From assembly GCA_965228785.1 (NCBI GenBank), contig CBDDIF010000002.1, positions 1,302,001-1,366,000 of the forward strand: a DNA stretch of 64,000 nt. Reading direction: 5' to 3'. Source of the DNA: Hoeflea_A sp965228785. Lineage in GTDB: Bacteria; Pseudomonadota; Alphaproteobacteria; Rhizobiales; Rhizobiaceae. The stretch's first letter is position 1; each line of letters begins with the position of its first letter. Position numbers and translations under genes: made by a program. The notes under the pieces were generated by a model. It did no database searches and was not told the origin of the DNA. It saw nothing but the letters and a program-made list of their open reading frames with translations. This document shows positions 33,622 through 41,846 of this stretch, in pieces.

Positions 33622-35981
33622 ACACGGTGACAATCGACGCCGGAGGCACCATGCCTAGGCTTGATATAGCGGATGCGCACGCGCTTCTCGGTCAGCCGCA
33701 AGACGTCTTGCTTGCGCGCGCCGCCGCCGTCCGAGACCGAGGCCACGGGCGGCTGATCAGCTATTCCCGCAAGGTCTTCATTCCGCTGACCCAGCTTTGT
33801 CGTGACGTCTGTCACTATTGCACATTCGCCAAAGCGCCGCGGCGGCTTGAGGCCGCTTATCTCAGTCCCGACCAAGTGCTGGAAATCGCCCGCGCCGGCA
33901 AGGTGGCCGGCTGCAAGGAAGCGCTGTTCACACTGGGCGACAAGCCGGAGCTACGCTACGAAGCTGCCCGCTCGGCGCTGGCCGATCTCGGTTATGACAG
34001 CACCATCGATTATCTCGAGGCGGTGGCCGGCCTGGTCTTCCGGGAAACCGGTCTGCTTCCTCATCTCAACCCCGGCGTCATGACGGCTGAAGAAATCGCA
34101 GCGCTGCGCAAGGTCTCGGTGTCGATGGGCATCATGCTGGAGAGTGTATCGCCGCGTCTGGGTCAACCCGGCGGCTGCCACCATGGGTCTCCCGATAAGG
34201 ATCCAGCCGTGCGGCTGGCGACCATCGACGAAGCCGGGCGGCAAAGGGTTCCGTTCACCAGTGGCATCCTGATCGGCATAGGCGAAACCCGCCGGGAACG
34301 GATCGACAGCCTGCTCGCATTGCGAGACCTGCACGAACGACACGGTCATCTGCAGGAGATCATCGTCCAGAATTTCCGCGCCAAGCCGGGCACCAAAATG
34401 GCAGCTGCGCCGGAGCCCGATCTTGCCGATTTGCAATGGACGATCGCGGTCACCCGGCTGATCTTCGGACCCGAAATGTCAATACAAGCACCACCCAACC
34501 TGTCAGCGGGGTGCACCTCTGACCTGATCGCCAGCGGATTGAACGATTGGGGCGGCGTTTCGCCGGTTACACCCGACCACGTCAATCCGGAAGCCCCCTG
34601 GCCGCATCTGGACGACCTCGCCCGCGACACAGCCGCCTCGGGCAAGCTGCTGGTGGAAAGGCTAGGGATCTATCCACCATTTGCCCGTGGCGCCAACAGC
34701 TGGCTCGAACCGGGCTTGCGGGCGCCCGTGCTCGACGCCATCGATGCGGACGGTCTTGCACGCACGGACCGCTGGCATCCGGGGGCAGCTGCGCAATCCC
34801 TGCCGGTATTACAGACGACTCCGGGCTTCATTGCGGACCGCAACCTTGATCACATCCTGCATCGCGCAGACGATGGTGAGGATCTTGCATTTGACGAGGT
34901 CGAGCGATTACTGGCCGCTCGCGATGGCGAGTTGCATCAGATCACTGCGGCAGCCGATTCACTTCGCCAACGGATCTGCGGTGACACAGTCAGCTACGTC
35001 GTGACCCGAAACATCAACTACACGAATATCTGCTACTTCAAATGCCGCTTCTGCGCCTTCTCGAAGGGCAAGACAAGTGAAAACCTGCGCGGTCGCCCCT
35101 ACGATCTCGAATTGGATGAGATCACCCGGCGCGCACGAGAAGCCTGGGACCGCGGCGCCGTCGAAGTCTGCCTGCAAGGTGGCATTCATCCGAACTACAC
35201 GGGCCAGACCTATCTGAACATCCTCAAGGCCATCAAAGCCGAGGTGCCGGACCTGCACGTTCACGCGTTTTCGCCGTTGGAGATCCATCAAGGCGCCGAA
35301 ACATCGGGTATCCCGATCGCCGAATTTCTTGGCCAATTGATCGAAGCCGGCCTCGGCAGCCTGCCCGGTACCGCCGCAGAGATCCTCGACGACGAGGTGC
35401 GGGCTATGCTCTGTCCGGACAAGATCGATACATCTCAATGGTTCGAGGTGGTCGATACCGCTCATCGTCTTGGTTTAAAGACCACGGCGACAATCATGTT
35501 TGGCCACATCGACCGGCCGCTCAACTGGGCACGCCACCTGACCCGGTTGCGCGACCAGCAGAAGAAAACAGGCGGGTTCTCCGAACTGGTTCCCCTGCCC
35601 TTCGTTCACATGCAGGCGCCGATCTATCTCAAAGGCGGCTCGCGTCGCGGACCGACCTGGCGCGAGACTTTGCTGATGCACGCGGTTGCCCGACTTGTCC
35701 TCCACCCGCACATCACCAACATCCAGGCGTCCTGGGTCAAGCTCGGCCCCGAGGGGCTGGCGGCTTGCCTGTCGGCAGGTGTCAACGACATCGGCGGGAC
35801 CTTGATGAACGAAACCATCACCCGCTCTGCGGGCGCCGAACACGGCCAGGAAATGACCCCGGGAAGAATGGAAGCCCTGCTCGCTGAGCTTGGCCGCCCG
35901 GCGCGACAACGCACAACGCTCTATGGCGATGCGGCAGCGGATCGCAGCCATGCGTCTTTCGCGACAACCCGTTCCGGATAG
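33618..35981 (+). CDS. fbiC: Fo synthase, fused CofG-CofH radical SAM protein
   Basis: A 787-residue two-domain radical SAM enzyme that makes the deazaflavin chromophore Fo from tyrosine and the pyrimidine intermediate of riboflavin synthesis. The CofG half has the cluster motif with Cys61, Cys65 and Cys68 (CRDVCHYC). The CofH half has Cys472, Cys476 and Cys479 (CYFKCRFC). The fused form is the one found in Actinobacteria; archaea use separate proteins. It is the last gene of the operon. A weak inverted repeat follows the stop. Presence of both clusters argues it is functional. Confidence 0.96.
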   Translation: MNTVTIDAGGTMPRLDIADAHALLGQPQDVLLARAAAVRDRGHGRLISYSRKVFIPLTQLCRDVCHYCTFAKAPRRLEAAYLSPDQVLEIARAGKVAGCKEALFTLGDKPELRYEAARSALADLGYDSTIDYLEAVAGLVFRETGLLPHLNPGVMTAEEIAALRKVSVSMGIMLESVSPRLGQPGGCHHGSPDKDPAVRLATIDEAGRQRVPFTSGILIGIGETRRERIDSLLALRDLHERHGHLQEIIVQNFRAKPGTKMAAAPEPDLADLQWTIAVTRLIFGPEMSIQAPPNLSAGCTSDLIASGLNDWGGVSPVTPDHVNPEAPWPHLDDLARDTAASGKLLVERLGIYPPFARGANSWLEPGLRAPVLDAIDADGLARTDRWHPGAAAQSLPVLQTTPGFIADRNLDHILHRADDGEDLAFDEVERLLAARDGELHQITAAADSLRQRICGDTVSYVVTRNINYTNICYFKCRFCAFSKGKTSENLRGRPYDLELDEITRRAREAWDRGAVEVCLQGGIHPNYTGQTYLNILKAIKAEVPDLHVHAFSPLEIHQGAETSGIPIAEFLGQLIEAGLGSLPGTAAEILDDEVRAMLCPDKIDTSQWFEVVDTAHRLGLKTTATIMFGHIDRPLNWARHLTRLRDQQKKTGGFSELVPLPFVHMQAPIYLKGGSRRGPTWRETLLMHAVARLVLHPHITNIQASWVKLGPEGLAACLSAGVNDIGGTLMNETITRSAGAEHGQEMTPGRMEALLAELGRPARQRTTLYGDAAADRSHASFATTRSG

Positions 35982-35989
35982 TTCTCCTG

Positions 35990-36038
35990 AATCTGAAGTT
36001 TGTTACACCGGCAGCGCGCTCCGAAGGAACTTCAGATT
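35990..36038. terminator. Inverted repeat between convergent fbiC and quinone-reductase genes
   Basis: AATCTGAAGTT (35990-36000) and AACTTCAGATT (36028-36038) form an 11-bp stem with a 27-base loop between two converging genes. There is no T tract, so terminator function is only a possibility. Confidence 0.4.
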
Positions 36039-36053
36039 TGCAATTCCACCAGA

Positions 36054-37028
36054 CTAGGGAACAAGGACCAGTTTACCGCCATTCCCAGCCTCCAGAACGG
36101 TTGCGTGAGCGGCAGCGGCCTGATCGAGCGGCAATTCACGCCCGACCACGGGGTTCAACGTGCCGTCCGAGACACCAGCGAGAACGTCGGACATGATCGC
36201 ATCGATGATGTCTTTGCCGGCGTTCCACAGCTGGATGCCGCGAATATCAAGCTCCTTCGTCATTGCCACGCGAGGGTTGATCGTGATCTCACCGCGGTTG
36301 CCGATAACAACGATTCGTCCGTATTGCGCCGCAAGATCCATGTCAGCCGCCAGGTTCTGATTGGCAAGCACCTCCAGAATGAGCTGCGGGCCCGCTCCGT
36401 CAGTCGATTTCCTGACATCGTCGAGATAGTCCGGCTGTGCATGGTTGACTGCAATATCCGCGCCTTCGCGTCGGATGAGGTCCAAACCGGCGGGCGAGCC
36501 GGCGCTGCCGATGACCCGCAACCCGGCGCGCTTTGCAAGCTGTATCGCCGATGTGCCGACCGATCCGCTGGCACCGTGAATGAACACGGTCTCACCCGCG
36601 GTCGCACCGCCGCGATGGAACAAGGAGTAATGCGCCGTCGGATAGGAAACGCCCAATGTGGCTGCCTGCGCGAACGAGACATTGTCCGGTATCTTCAGCA
36701 CATGCTCTTCTTGACGAACGACTTTTTCCGCATAGCAGCCGAAGAAACCGAATCCGAGAGCGGTACCGACGCAGACCCGGTCTCCAACGGAGACATTCGT
36801 GACACCGTCGCCGACGGCCTCAACCTCGCCGCCGGCGTCGCCACCCGGAATGAATGGCAGATCCGGCGTCAACCGGTATTCGCCGCTACGCACATAGGTG
36901 TCCGCAGGGTTGACGCCGGCTGCACGGATGCGAACGAGCACCTCGTTTGGCCCGGGTACGGGATCATCCACTTCATCCAGGCTCAGCACCTCCGGCCCAC
37001 CAAACCGATGCACACGAACAGCTCTCAT
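36054..37028 (-). CDS. Zinc-independent NADPH:quinone reductase-like (MDR family)
   Basis: A 324-residue medium-chain dehydrogenase of the quinone reductase branch. Features are FGGPEVLSLDEVDDPVPGPNEVLVRIRAAGVNPADTYVRSG, GGDAGGEVEAVG, and the NADPH loop VFIHGASGSVGTSAIQLAK with IGSAGSPAG. It lacks the GHE and cysteine zinc ligands. GAAGAGG lies before the ATG. It follows the TRAP large permease by 103 bases on the same strand and is probably the last gene of that operon, so it may act on the imported compound or a product of it. Confidence 0.88.
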   Translation of the reverse strand: MRAVRVHRFGGPEVLSLDEVDDPVPGPNEVLVRIRAAGVNPADTYVRSGEYRLTPDLPFIPGGDAGGEVEAVGDGVTNVSVGDRVCVGTALGFGFFGCYAEKVVRQEEHVLKIPDNVSFAQAATLGVSYPTAHYSLFHRGGATAGETVFIHGASGSVGTSAIQLAKRAGLRVIGSAGSPAGLDLIRREGADIAVNHAQPDYLDDVRKSTDGAGPQLILEVLANQNLAADMDLAAQYGRIVVIGNRGEITINPRVAMTKELDIRGIQLWNAGKDIIDAIMSDVLAGVSDGTLNPVVGRELPLDQAAAAHATVLEAGNGGKLVLVP

Positions 37029-37131
37029 AAAAAACCTCTTCTCGTCAGACAGCCACGGTCCTCGAAGCAGCGGGTTTCATTCGCTCCTTCGAGGCCAAGA
37101 ATACAGTTTAGACCGATTTTTGCTGGCCTTG

Positions 37132-38445
37132 CTATCCCGTCAGTTCCGGCAGCCAGGTCGCAATGCCCGGGAACATGATGATGAGAGCTATTCCCGCAAG
37201 GAACAAGGCCACGAATGGCCATGTTGCCCGGTAAACGTCGCTGATCGTCATTTCCGGCACCACCGCCTTGAAGGCGAACAACGTATAGCCGAAGGGCGGG
37301 GTGATAGCGCCCAGCGTGATGTTGATCAGAAACAGAAGCCAGAACCAGACGGGATCGAACTCGAGACTGGTCACGACCGGTTGATAGATCGGGATGGTCA
37401 GCAGGATGACTGCAATGGTGTCTATGAACATGCACAGCACGAATGGCACCGCCAGCATGACGATGAGCATCAGCAATGGACCGAAACCCAGATTGGCCAC
37501 CAGTTGCACCAGCTCACTGGTCGCACCGGTGAACGCCAACAATTGCGTGAACATCTTCGACATCGCCATGATGGCAAGGATCATCGCCGAGACGGTGATC
37601 GACGCCATGACCGAGTCCCAGATCATCTTGAGGCTGAGATTGCGGTAGATGGCGGCGGTGATCAGGGCGCCGATGACGCCGGTTGCCGCTGATTCCGACG
37701 GCGTGGCGATGCCCAGCATGATGAAGCCCATGACCGAAAAGATGACGATCGCGAATGGCAGAATGCGCACCAGTGCCATGACCTGCTCGCCGACAGACAC
37801 GTCGTCGCGCTCCCCCTGGACATTGGCCGGAGCCAACTCGGGATTTGCCGCGATGCGAGCGAACACATAGACCAGGAATATGCCGCCGAGCAGCAGGCCT
37901 GGGAGAACACCGGCGATCAGCAACTTGGCAATCGATACGTCCGCTATCGAGCCGACAATGATCGCCAGCAGGCTGGGCGGAATTATCGGCGCGAGACTGG
38001 CGCCACTGACGATGAGACCGGCCGCGATATCGCGGTCATAGCCGCGCGCCTGCATGCCTGGCATGATCGCGCGCCCGAGCATGGCGGCAACCGCCATGGC
38101 GACGCCGGATAGAGCACCGAACACGGCAGAGAGAACGACGACAAGCACATATTGGCGACCGCGCACCCGGCCGACCAGTTTGTCTATGGAATCAAACAGC
38201 ACATCCATTGTTCCTGAGCGGAACAGCAGCTCGCCCATCAAGACGAACAATGGGATGGAAGCCAGAGATGTTATCGAGGCGGTATCCAGAATGCTGTTTG
38301 CAAACATCGGATAGCCGGCCGGTCCGATGATGAAATAAATGCCAGCAAGGATGGCGAACAGAAAGGCAAGGAATATCGGCGCTCCCGAAAGGAACAGCAC
38401 GAATAGGACAGCGATGCCTGCCAGCAGTGTGACGTACCACTCCAT
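37132..38445 (-). CDS. dctM: TRAP transporter large permease (DctM)
   Basis: A 437-residue membrane protein with about twelve helices, starting MEWYVTLLAGIAVLFVLFLSG. The family pattern GLIVSGASLAPIIPPSLLAIIVG and the repeated GLITPPFG-like ending (NITLGAITPPFGYTLF) are present. The start overlaps the DctQ stop as ATGA. It forms the sodium-driven channel for the substrate delivered by the DctP protein. Confidence 0.93.
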   Translation of the reverse strand: MEWYVTLLAGIAVLFVLFLSGAPIFLAFLFAILAGIYFIIGPAGYPMFANSILDTASITSLASIPLFVLMGELLFRSGTMDVLFDSIDKLVGRVRGRQYVLVVVLSAVFGALSGVAMAVAAMLGRAIMPGMQARGYDRDIAAGLIVSGASLAPIIPPSLLAIIVGSIADVSIAKLLIAGVLPGLLLGGIFLVYVFARIAANPELAPANVQGERDDVSVGEQVMALVRILPFAIVIFSVMGFIMLGIATPSESAATGVIGALITAAIYRNLSLKMIWDSVMASITVSAMILAIMAMSKMFTQLLAFTGATSELVQLVANLGFGPLLMLIVMLAVPFVLCMFIDTIAVILLTIPIYQPVVTSLEFDPVWFWLLFLINITLGAITPPFGYTLFAFKAVVPEMTISDVYRATWPFVALFLAGIALIIMFPGIATWLPELTG

Positions 38446-38966
38446 CAGCCCGCCCTCTCGGCAAGCGTGTTGCCATCGCCGCGCTGAGACGCAGGCACCT
38501 GCCGGAGAAAGTAGAGCGCGCTCAGCGCCAGTCCGAAGGTGATGAAACTCGAAATCCACCACTGCGGAACCGGGACTATGGCAAGGGTCTCAATGTTCTT
38601 GGCGTACTGGCGGATGTTTTCCTGGAGGCTGACCCAGGCGGCGAAGCCAAGACTGGCGAAGCCAACCAGATTGATGCAACTGTGGACGACATCGGAAATC
38701 CTTGCTGGCATCACATCGACCAGGATGGTGACGGCAACGTGGCCCCTGTCCTTCGTCACCTTCGGCAGTGCCAGGAAGATTGACGCGCACAGGGCATAAG
38801 AAACGAAATCGCTGACCCAGGCCGTCGGTGCATTAAAAAAATAGCGGGTGACAACTTCGTAGGCGTAGGACGCGACGATGCAGATCAGTCCGATGGCGGC
38901 AAGAGCGGCAGCCAGTTGAGTCAGGCGGTCGTGAATTGCATAGCACCAGTCAAGAACTCTGCTCAT
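38445..38966 (-). CDS. dctQ: TRAP transporter small permease (DctQ)
   Basis: A 173-residue four-helix membrane protein. The pattern YAYEVVTRYFFNAPTAWVSDFVSYALCASIFLALP and GHVAVTILVDVMP is typical of DctQ. It overlaps dctM by four bases and follows dctP after a 125-base gap that holds a terminator-like hairpin. Confidence 0.92.
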   Translation of the reverse strand: MSRVLDWCYAIHDRLTQLAAALAAIGLICIVASYAYEVVTRYFFNAPTAWVSDFVSYALCASIFLALPKVTKDRGHVAVTILVDVMPARISDVVHSCINLVGFASLGFAAWVSLQENIRQYAKNIETLAIVPVPQWWISSFITFGLALSALYFLRQVPASQRGDGNTLAERAG

Positions 38967-39050
38967 GGCGCCTTGTCCCCGTCAGCGTCGTGTGAATTCC
39001 GGTTACCAGCTTAGCCCGCCGGTTCAGTCGGCGTCGATGCAATTGAAAAA

Positions 39051-39074
39051 TCCGCCGCACTGGAGTGCGGCGGA
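39051..39074 (-). terminator. Hairpin with T tract between dctP and dctQ (leaky terminator)
   Basis: On the minus strand a 10-bp perfect GC-rich stem (TCCGCCGCAC and GTGCGGCGGA) with a 4-base loop is followed by TTTTTC. This is a good intrinsic terminator between the binding-protein gene and the permease genes. It would lower permease expression relative to the binding protein. Confidence 0.75.
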
Positions 39075-39091
39075 GCAGTCACGGGAGTTTA

Positions 39092-40066
39092 TTACATGCC
39101 CTTCGATGCGACGAAGTCGCGGAAGGCCTCGCCGGTGGCGCCGGACTTTTCGATGGCAACTTCCATAGCGCGATCAGCAAACAGTTTGTTTGCTTCCTCG
39201 GGTGAGTAACCGATGTTCGTCGACATCGCACCTTCTGCCTTCATCATGCCGTTTTCTTTCTCGAGCAGAGCATTGAAGATACCAACGGTGTCCTGCTCCA
39301 GCTTGTAGCCCGCGTCCAGCATGGCTTTCTGTGTATCGGCGTCGAGCGCGTTCCACTTATCGAGATTCATCATGATCAGGTAGGAAACAGTGCCGAAGGC
39401 CGGCTCGGCCAGGTAGGGCGTGACCTCGTGGAACTTGAAGCCTACCGCACCGACCGATGGCCAGACGAGACCGTCAATGACACCCTTTTCGGCAGCCGAA
39501 TATAGCTCACCAAAGGGAATGACAACCGCGGTACCACCGAGTGAGCCGACGATCTTGTTGTAAGACGGCAGCGCGCGGATCTTCATACCGTCGAGCTTCT
39601 TACCGGGGTCCATCTCGTTCTTGAGGAAGAAGCGGAACCCCGTCGTCGCCGTCGGTATCGACAGGACCTTCAGATTCTGGGTTTCCTGGTAGTGCTTGTC
39701 GACCCAATCCCAAACGCCGCTGGAGCGGCGCTGCTCAATGTCGCCGTTGACGGCGTCGATCGCAGCACCGATGCCGGTCGTACCGGTGTGATAAAGTCCG
39801 TGGGTGTAGATCAGATCGAAAACGCCTGATGCGACCGGTTGAAGTTGCTTGCCACCCGGCACCACTTCCGGTCCGCTGGCCTTGATTGTCAACTTACCGT
39901 CGGTCATGTCTTCGACCAGTTTGATGTAGCCATAGGCCATGTTTGCGGTGCCGGAGTGATTGGGACCCCAAGCCGTCAGCATCTTCATATCAGCGGAGAT
40001 TGCTGCGGTTACCGACAGCGCCAGTCCAACGGCCGTGGCGGTGATCAGATTCAATAATTTGGTCAT
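39092..40066 (-). CDS. dctP: TRAP transporter substrate-binding protein (DctP)
   Basis: A 324-residue periplasmic protein with a signal peptide (MTKLLNLITATAVGLALSVTAAISA). It has the DctP core FRFFLKNEMDPGKKLDGMKIRALP with its substrate-carboxylate-binding Arg, followed by ELYSAAEKGVIDGLVWPS. GGAGG precedes the ATG. The ligand should be an organic acid or acidic amide. The promoter shares a 17-bp operator with the hydantoinase-F420 operon, so the cargo may be the substrate of that pathway. Confidence 0.92.
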   Translation of the reverse strand: MTKLLNLITATAVGLALSVTAAISADMKMLTAWGPNHSGTANMAYGYIKLVEDMTDGKLTIKASGPEVVPGGKQLQPVASGVFDLIYTHGLYHTGTTGIGAAIDAVNGDIEQRRSSGVWDWVDKHYQETQNLKVLSIPTATTGFRFFLKNEMDPGKKLDGMKIRALPSYNKIVGSLGGTAVVIPFGELYSAAEKGVIDGLVWPSVGAVGFKFHEVTPYLAEPAFGTVSYLIMMNLDKWNALDADTQKAMLDAGYKLEQDTVGIFNALLEKENGMMKAEGAMSTNIGYSPEEANKLFADRAMEVAIEKSGATGEAFRDFVASKGM

Positions 40067-40157
40067 GCATTCCTCCATGCTTCCCGGATCCGCAGGCTGT
40101 TTTCCGCCGTTGCGCGCATCCCTCACGCCGGCATCATCGCCAGCAATCATGTTCAAT

Positions 40158-40186
40158 ATTATGTAGTATACTCCCTATTTTGTCAA
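40158..40186 (-). promoter_or_regulatory. TRAP operon promoter with the shared 17-bp operator
   Basis: On the minus strand TTGACA (40186-40181) and CATAAT (40163-40158) are 17 bases apart, about 92 bases before dctP. The spacer holds the exact 17-mer found at 22765-22781, read in the opposite sense relative to transcription. The rest of the 322-base gap between dctP and the aminotransferase (40067-40388) shows no gene; it carries the leader of dctP and the upstream region of the aminotransferase. Confidence 0.75.
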
Positions 40187-40388
40187 GCATTGAAATCATT
40201 GAGTAAATTTCGATCGGCACTCAAATTCACCAAGCTGACCGAGTTCCAAACTCCCCGGCGGGAGGTCGTCAAACAGTTCATTCCCAATCGTATTGAACTG
40301 GTGTGGAATTTTCGTTTGAGCGCTTTCGTCAGATGATGAAACATTTTTCGTGATAACCGGCGCGACCGCCGCATGGAGACTTAAATCA

Positions 40389-41762
40389 ATGCTGAAAACC
40401 GAAGATCATCCCAATACTGTCACGGCTTCCCGCACAGGTGGGAGTCGATCGGAAAGTATGCGACTGTTCGAGCGCGCCACACGGGTGCTTCCAGGCGGCG
40501 TCAGTCGAAACACCCTGCTTTATGGCGGGCCAGTTCGTTATGCCCGACATGGTGAAGGCTGCCGGGTCATTGATGCCGATGGTGTCGAACGCCTGGACTT
40601 CTCCAACAACGTGGCATCAAACATTCACGGCCCTACCTGCCAGCCCATCATTCGCGCGGTGCGTGAACAATTGCGGCACGGCACCGCTTTCTCGATGGCG
40701 ACCGAAGCGGAGATTCAACTGGCGGAACTGTTGTGCGACCGTGCATCGGGCTTCGAACAGATCCACTTCGTCAATTCGGGAACCGAAGCCGTGATGGCTG
40801 GCATCAAGGCCGCCCGCGCCTTCACCGGCCGAACAATGATCGCCAAGGTCGAAGGCAGCTATCATGGGTCTTATGACTTCGCCGAGGTGAGCCAGGCTCC
40901 CACTCCAAACACCTGGGGCGACACTGAATGTCCGCATTCGGTTCCCCTCGCCCGCGGGACCCCGTCGGGGGTCGCCGATGAAACCCTCGTTCTTCCCTTC
41001 AACGATGTCGAAGCCAGCACAACGCGCCTGGGTCAGTTCAAAGACCAGATTGCCTGTATCCTGGTCGACCCGCTGCCGCACCGCATCGGCATGGTCCCGG
41101 CCGCTGGGCAGTTTTTGCAAACGCTGCGTGGCTGGGCATCCGCAAACGGGACCATATTGCTGTTTGATGAAGTGATGACATTCCGCAACGGGTTTGGCGG
41201 AATGCAATCAGACCTTGATGTCGTTCCGGACCTGACTGCTTTGGGCAAGATCATCGGCGGCGGTTTCCCGGTGGGTGCGTTGGCCGGGAGCGCCGATGTA
41301 ATGGACGTCTTCGTGCGCGGCAACGCTGGCATGCGCCTTCCCATGACGGGTACCTTCTCAGCCAATCCAGTGACGATGACCGCAGGTTACGTCGCCCTGT
41401 CGCTTTTCGACGAGGAGAGCATCCAGCGACTTAACGGGCTGGGTGACTTGGCACGCAAAAGCCTTGCTGAAGCAATCGCGATGGCTGATGTTCCAGCCTG
41501 CGTTGCCGGAGCGGGTTCGCTCCTGCGGTTTCATTTCAAGTCAGCTGAGCCCCGTGGCTACCGAGAGGCCTATCAGACACCGGCCGAGAAGCACACGCTC
41601 AGCGCATTCATTGGCGCCATGTATGACCATGGAATCATGCTGATCCACACGGGGTCTGCGGCTTTGTCCACCCCCATGGACGCAACGAGCATTGATCGCC
41701 TGTGCGAGGCTACGGTCGCCTCGCTCAAATCAATCCGACCATTGTTGAAGCATGACAGCTAA
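40389..41762 (+). CDS. Class III PLP aminotransferase (glutamate-1-semialdehyde aminomutase-like)
   Basis: A 457-residue aminotransferase. Features are LPGGVSRNTLLYGGPVRYARHGEG at the N-terminus, FVNSGTEAVMAGIKAARAFTGR, the Asp-bearing ILLFDEVMTFRNGFGG and the PLP lysine in LGKIIGGGFPVGALAG. The SA-mutase-like opening is also shared by catabolic omega-aminotransferases and amino-acid racemases. The ATG at 40389 is chosen over an upstream frame; GGAG lies 10 bases before. It is divergent from the TRAP operon and could belong to the same catabolism, but this is only context. Confidence 0.87.
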   Translation: MLKTEDHPNTVTASRTGGSRSESMRLFERATRVLPGGVSRNTLLYGGPVRYARHGEGCRVIDADGVERLDFSNNVASNIHGPTCQPIIRAVREQLRHGTAFSMATEAEIQLAELLCDRASGFEQIHFVNSGTEAVMAGIKAARAFTGRTMIAKVEGSYHGSYDFAEVSQAPTPNTWGDTECPHSVPLARGTPSGVADETLVLPFNDVEASTTRLGQFKDQIACILVDPLPHRIGMVPAAGQFLQTLRGWASANGTILLFDEVMTFRNGFGGMQSDLDVVPDLTALGKIIGGGFPVGALAGSADVMDVFVRGNAGMRLPMTGTFSANPVTMTAGYVALSLFDEESIQRLNGLGDLARKSLAEAIAMADVPACVAGAGSLLRFHFKSAEPRGYREAYQTPAEKHTLSAFIGAMYDHGIMLIHTGSAALSTPMDATSIDRLCEATVASLKSIRPLLKHDS

Positions 41763-41846
41763 CCAGGCAGGATCCGGTTTGCCGATCGCTTTCAAAGTGT
41801 TGCAGCAACAAACGTAGAAACCGATTCCGGCTGCGGAATTGAAGGC

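Noticed and set aside
41824..41839. Terminator between the aminotransferase and the acyl-CoA synthetase fusion
   Set aside because: A 6-bp stem ATTCCG/CGGAAT with no T tract is too weak to call.
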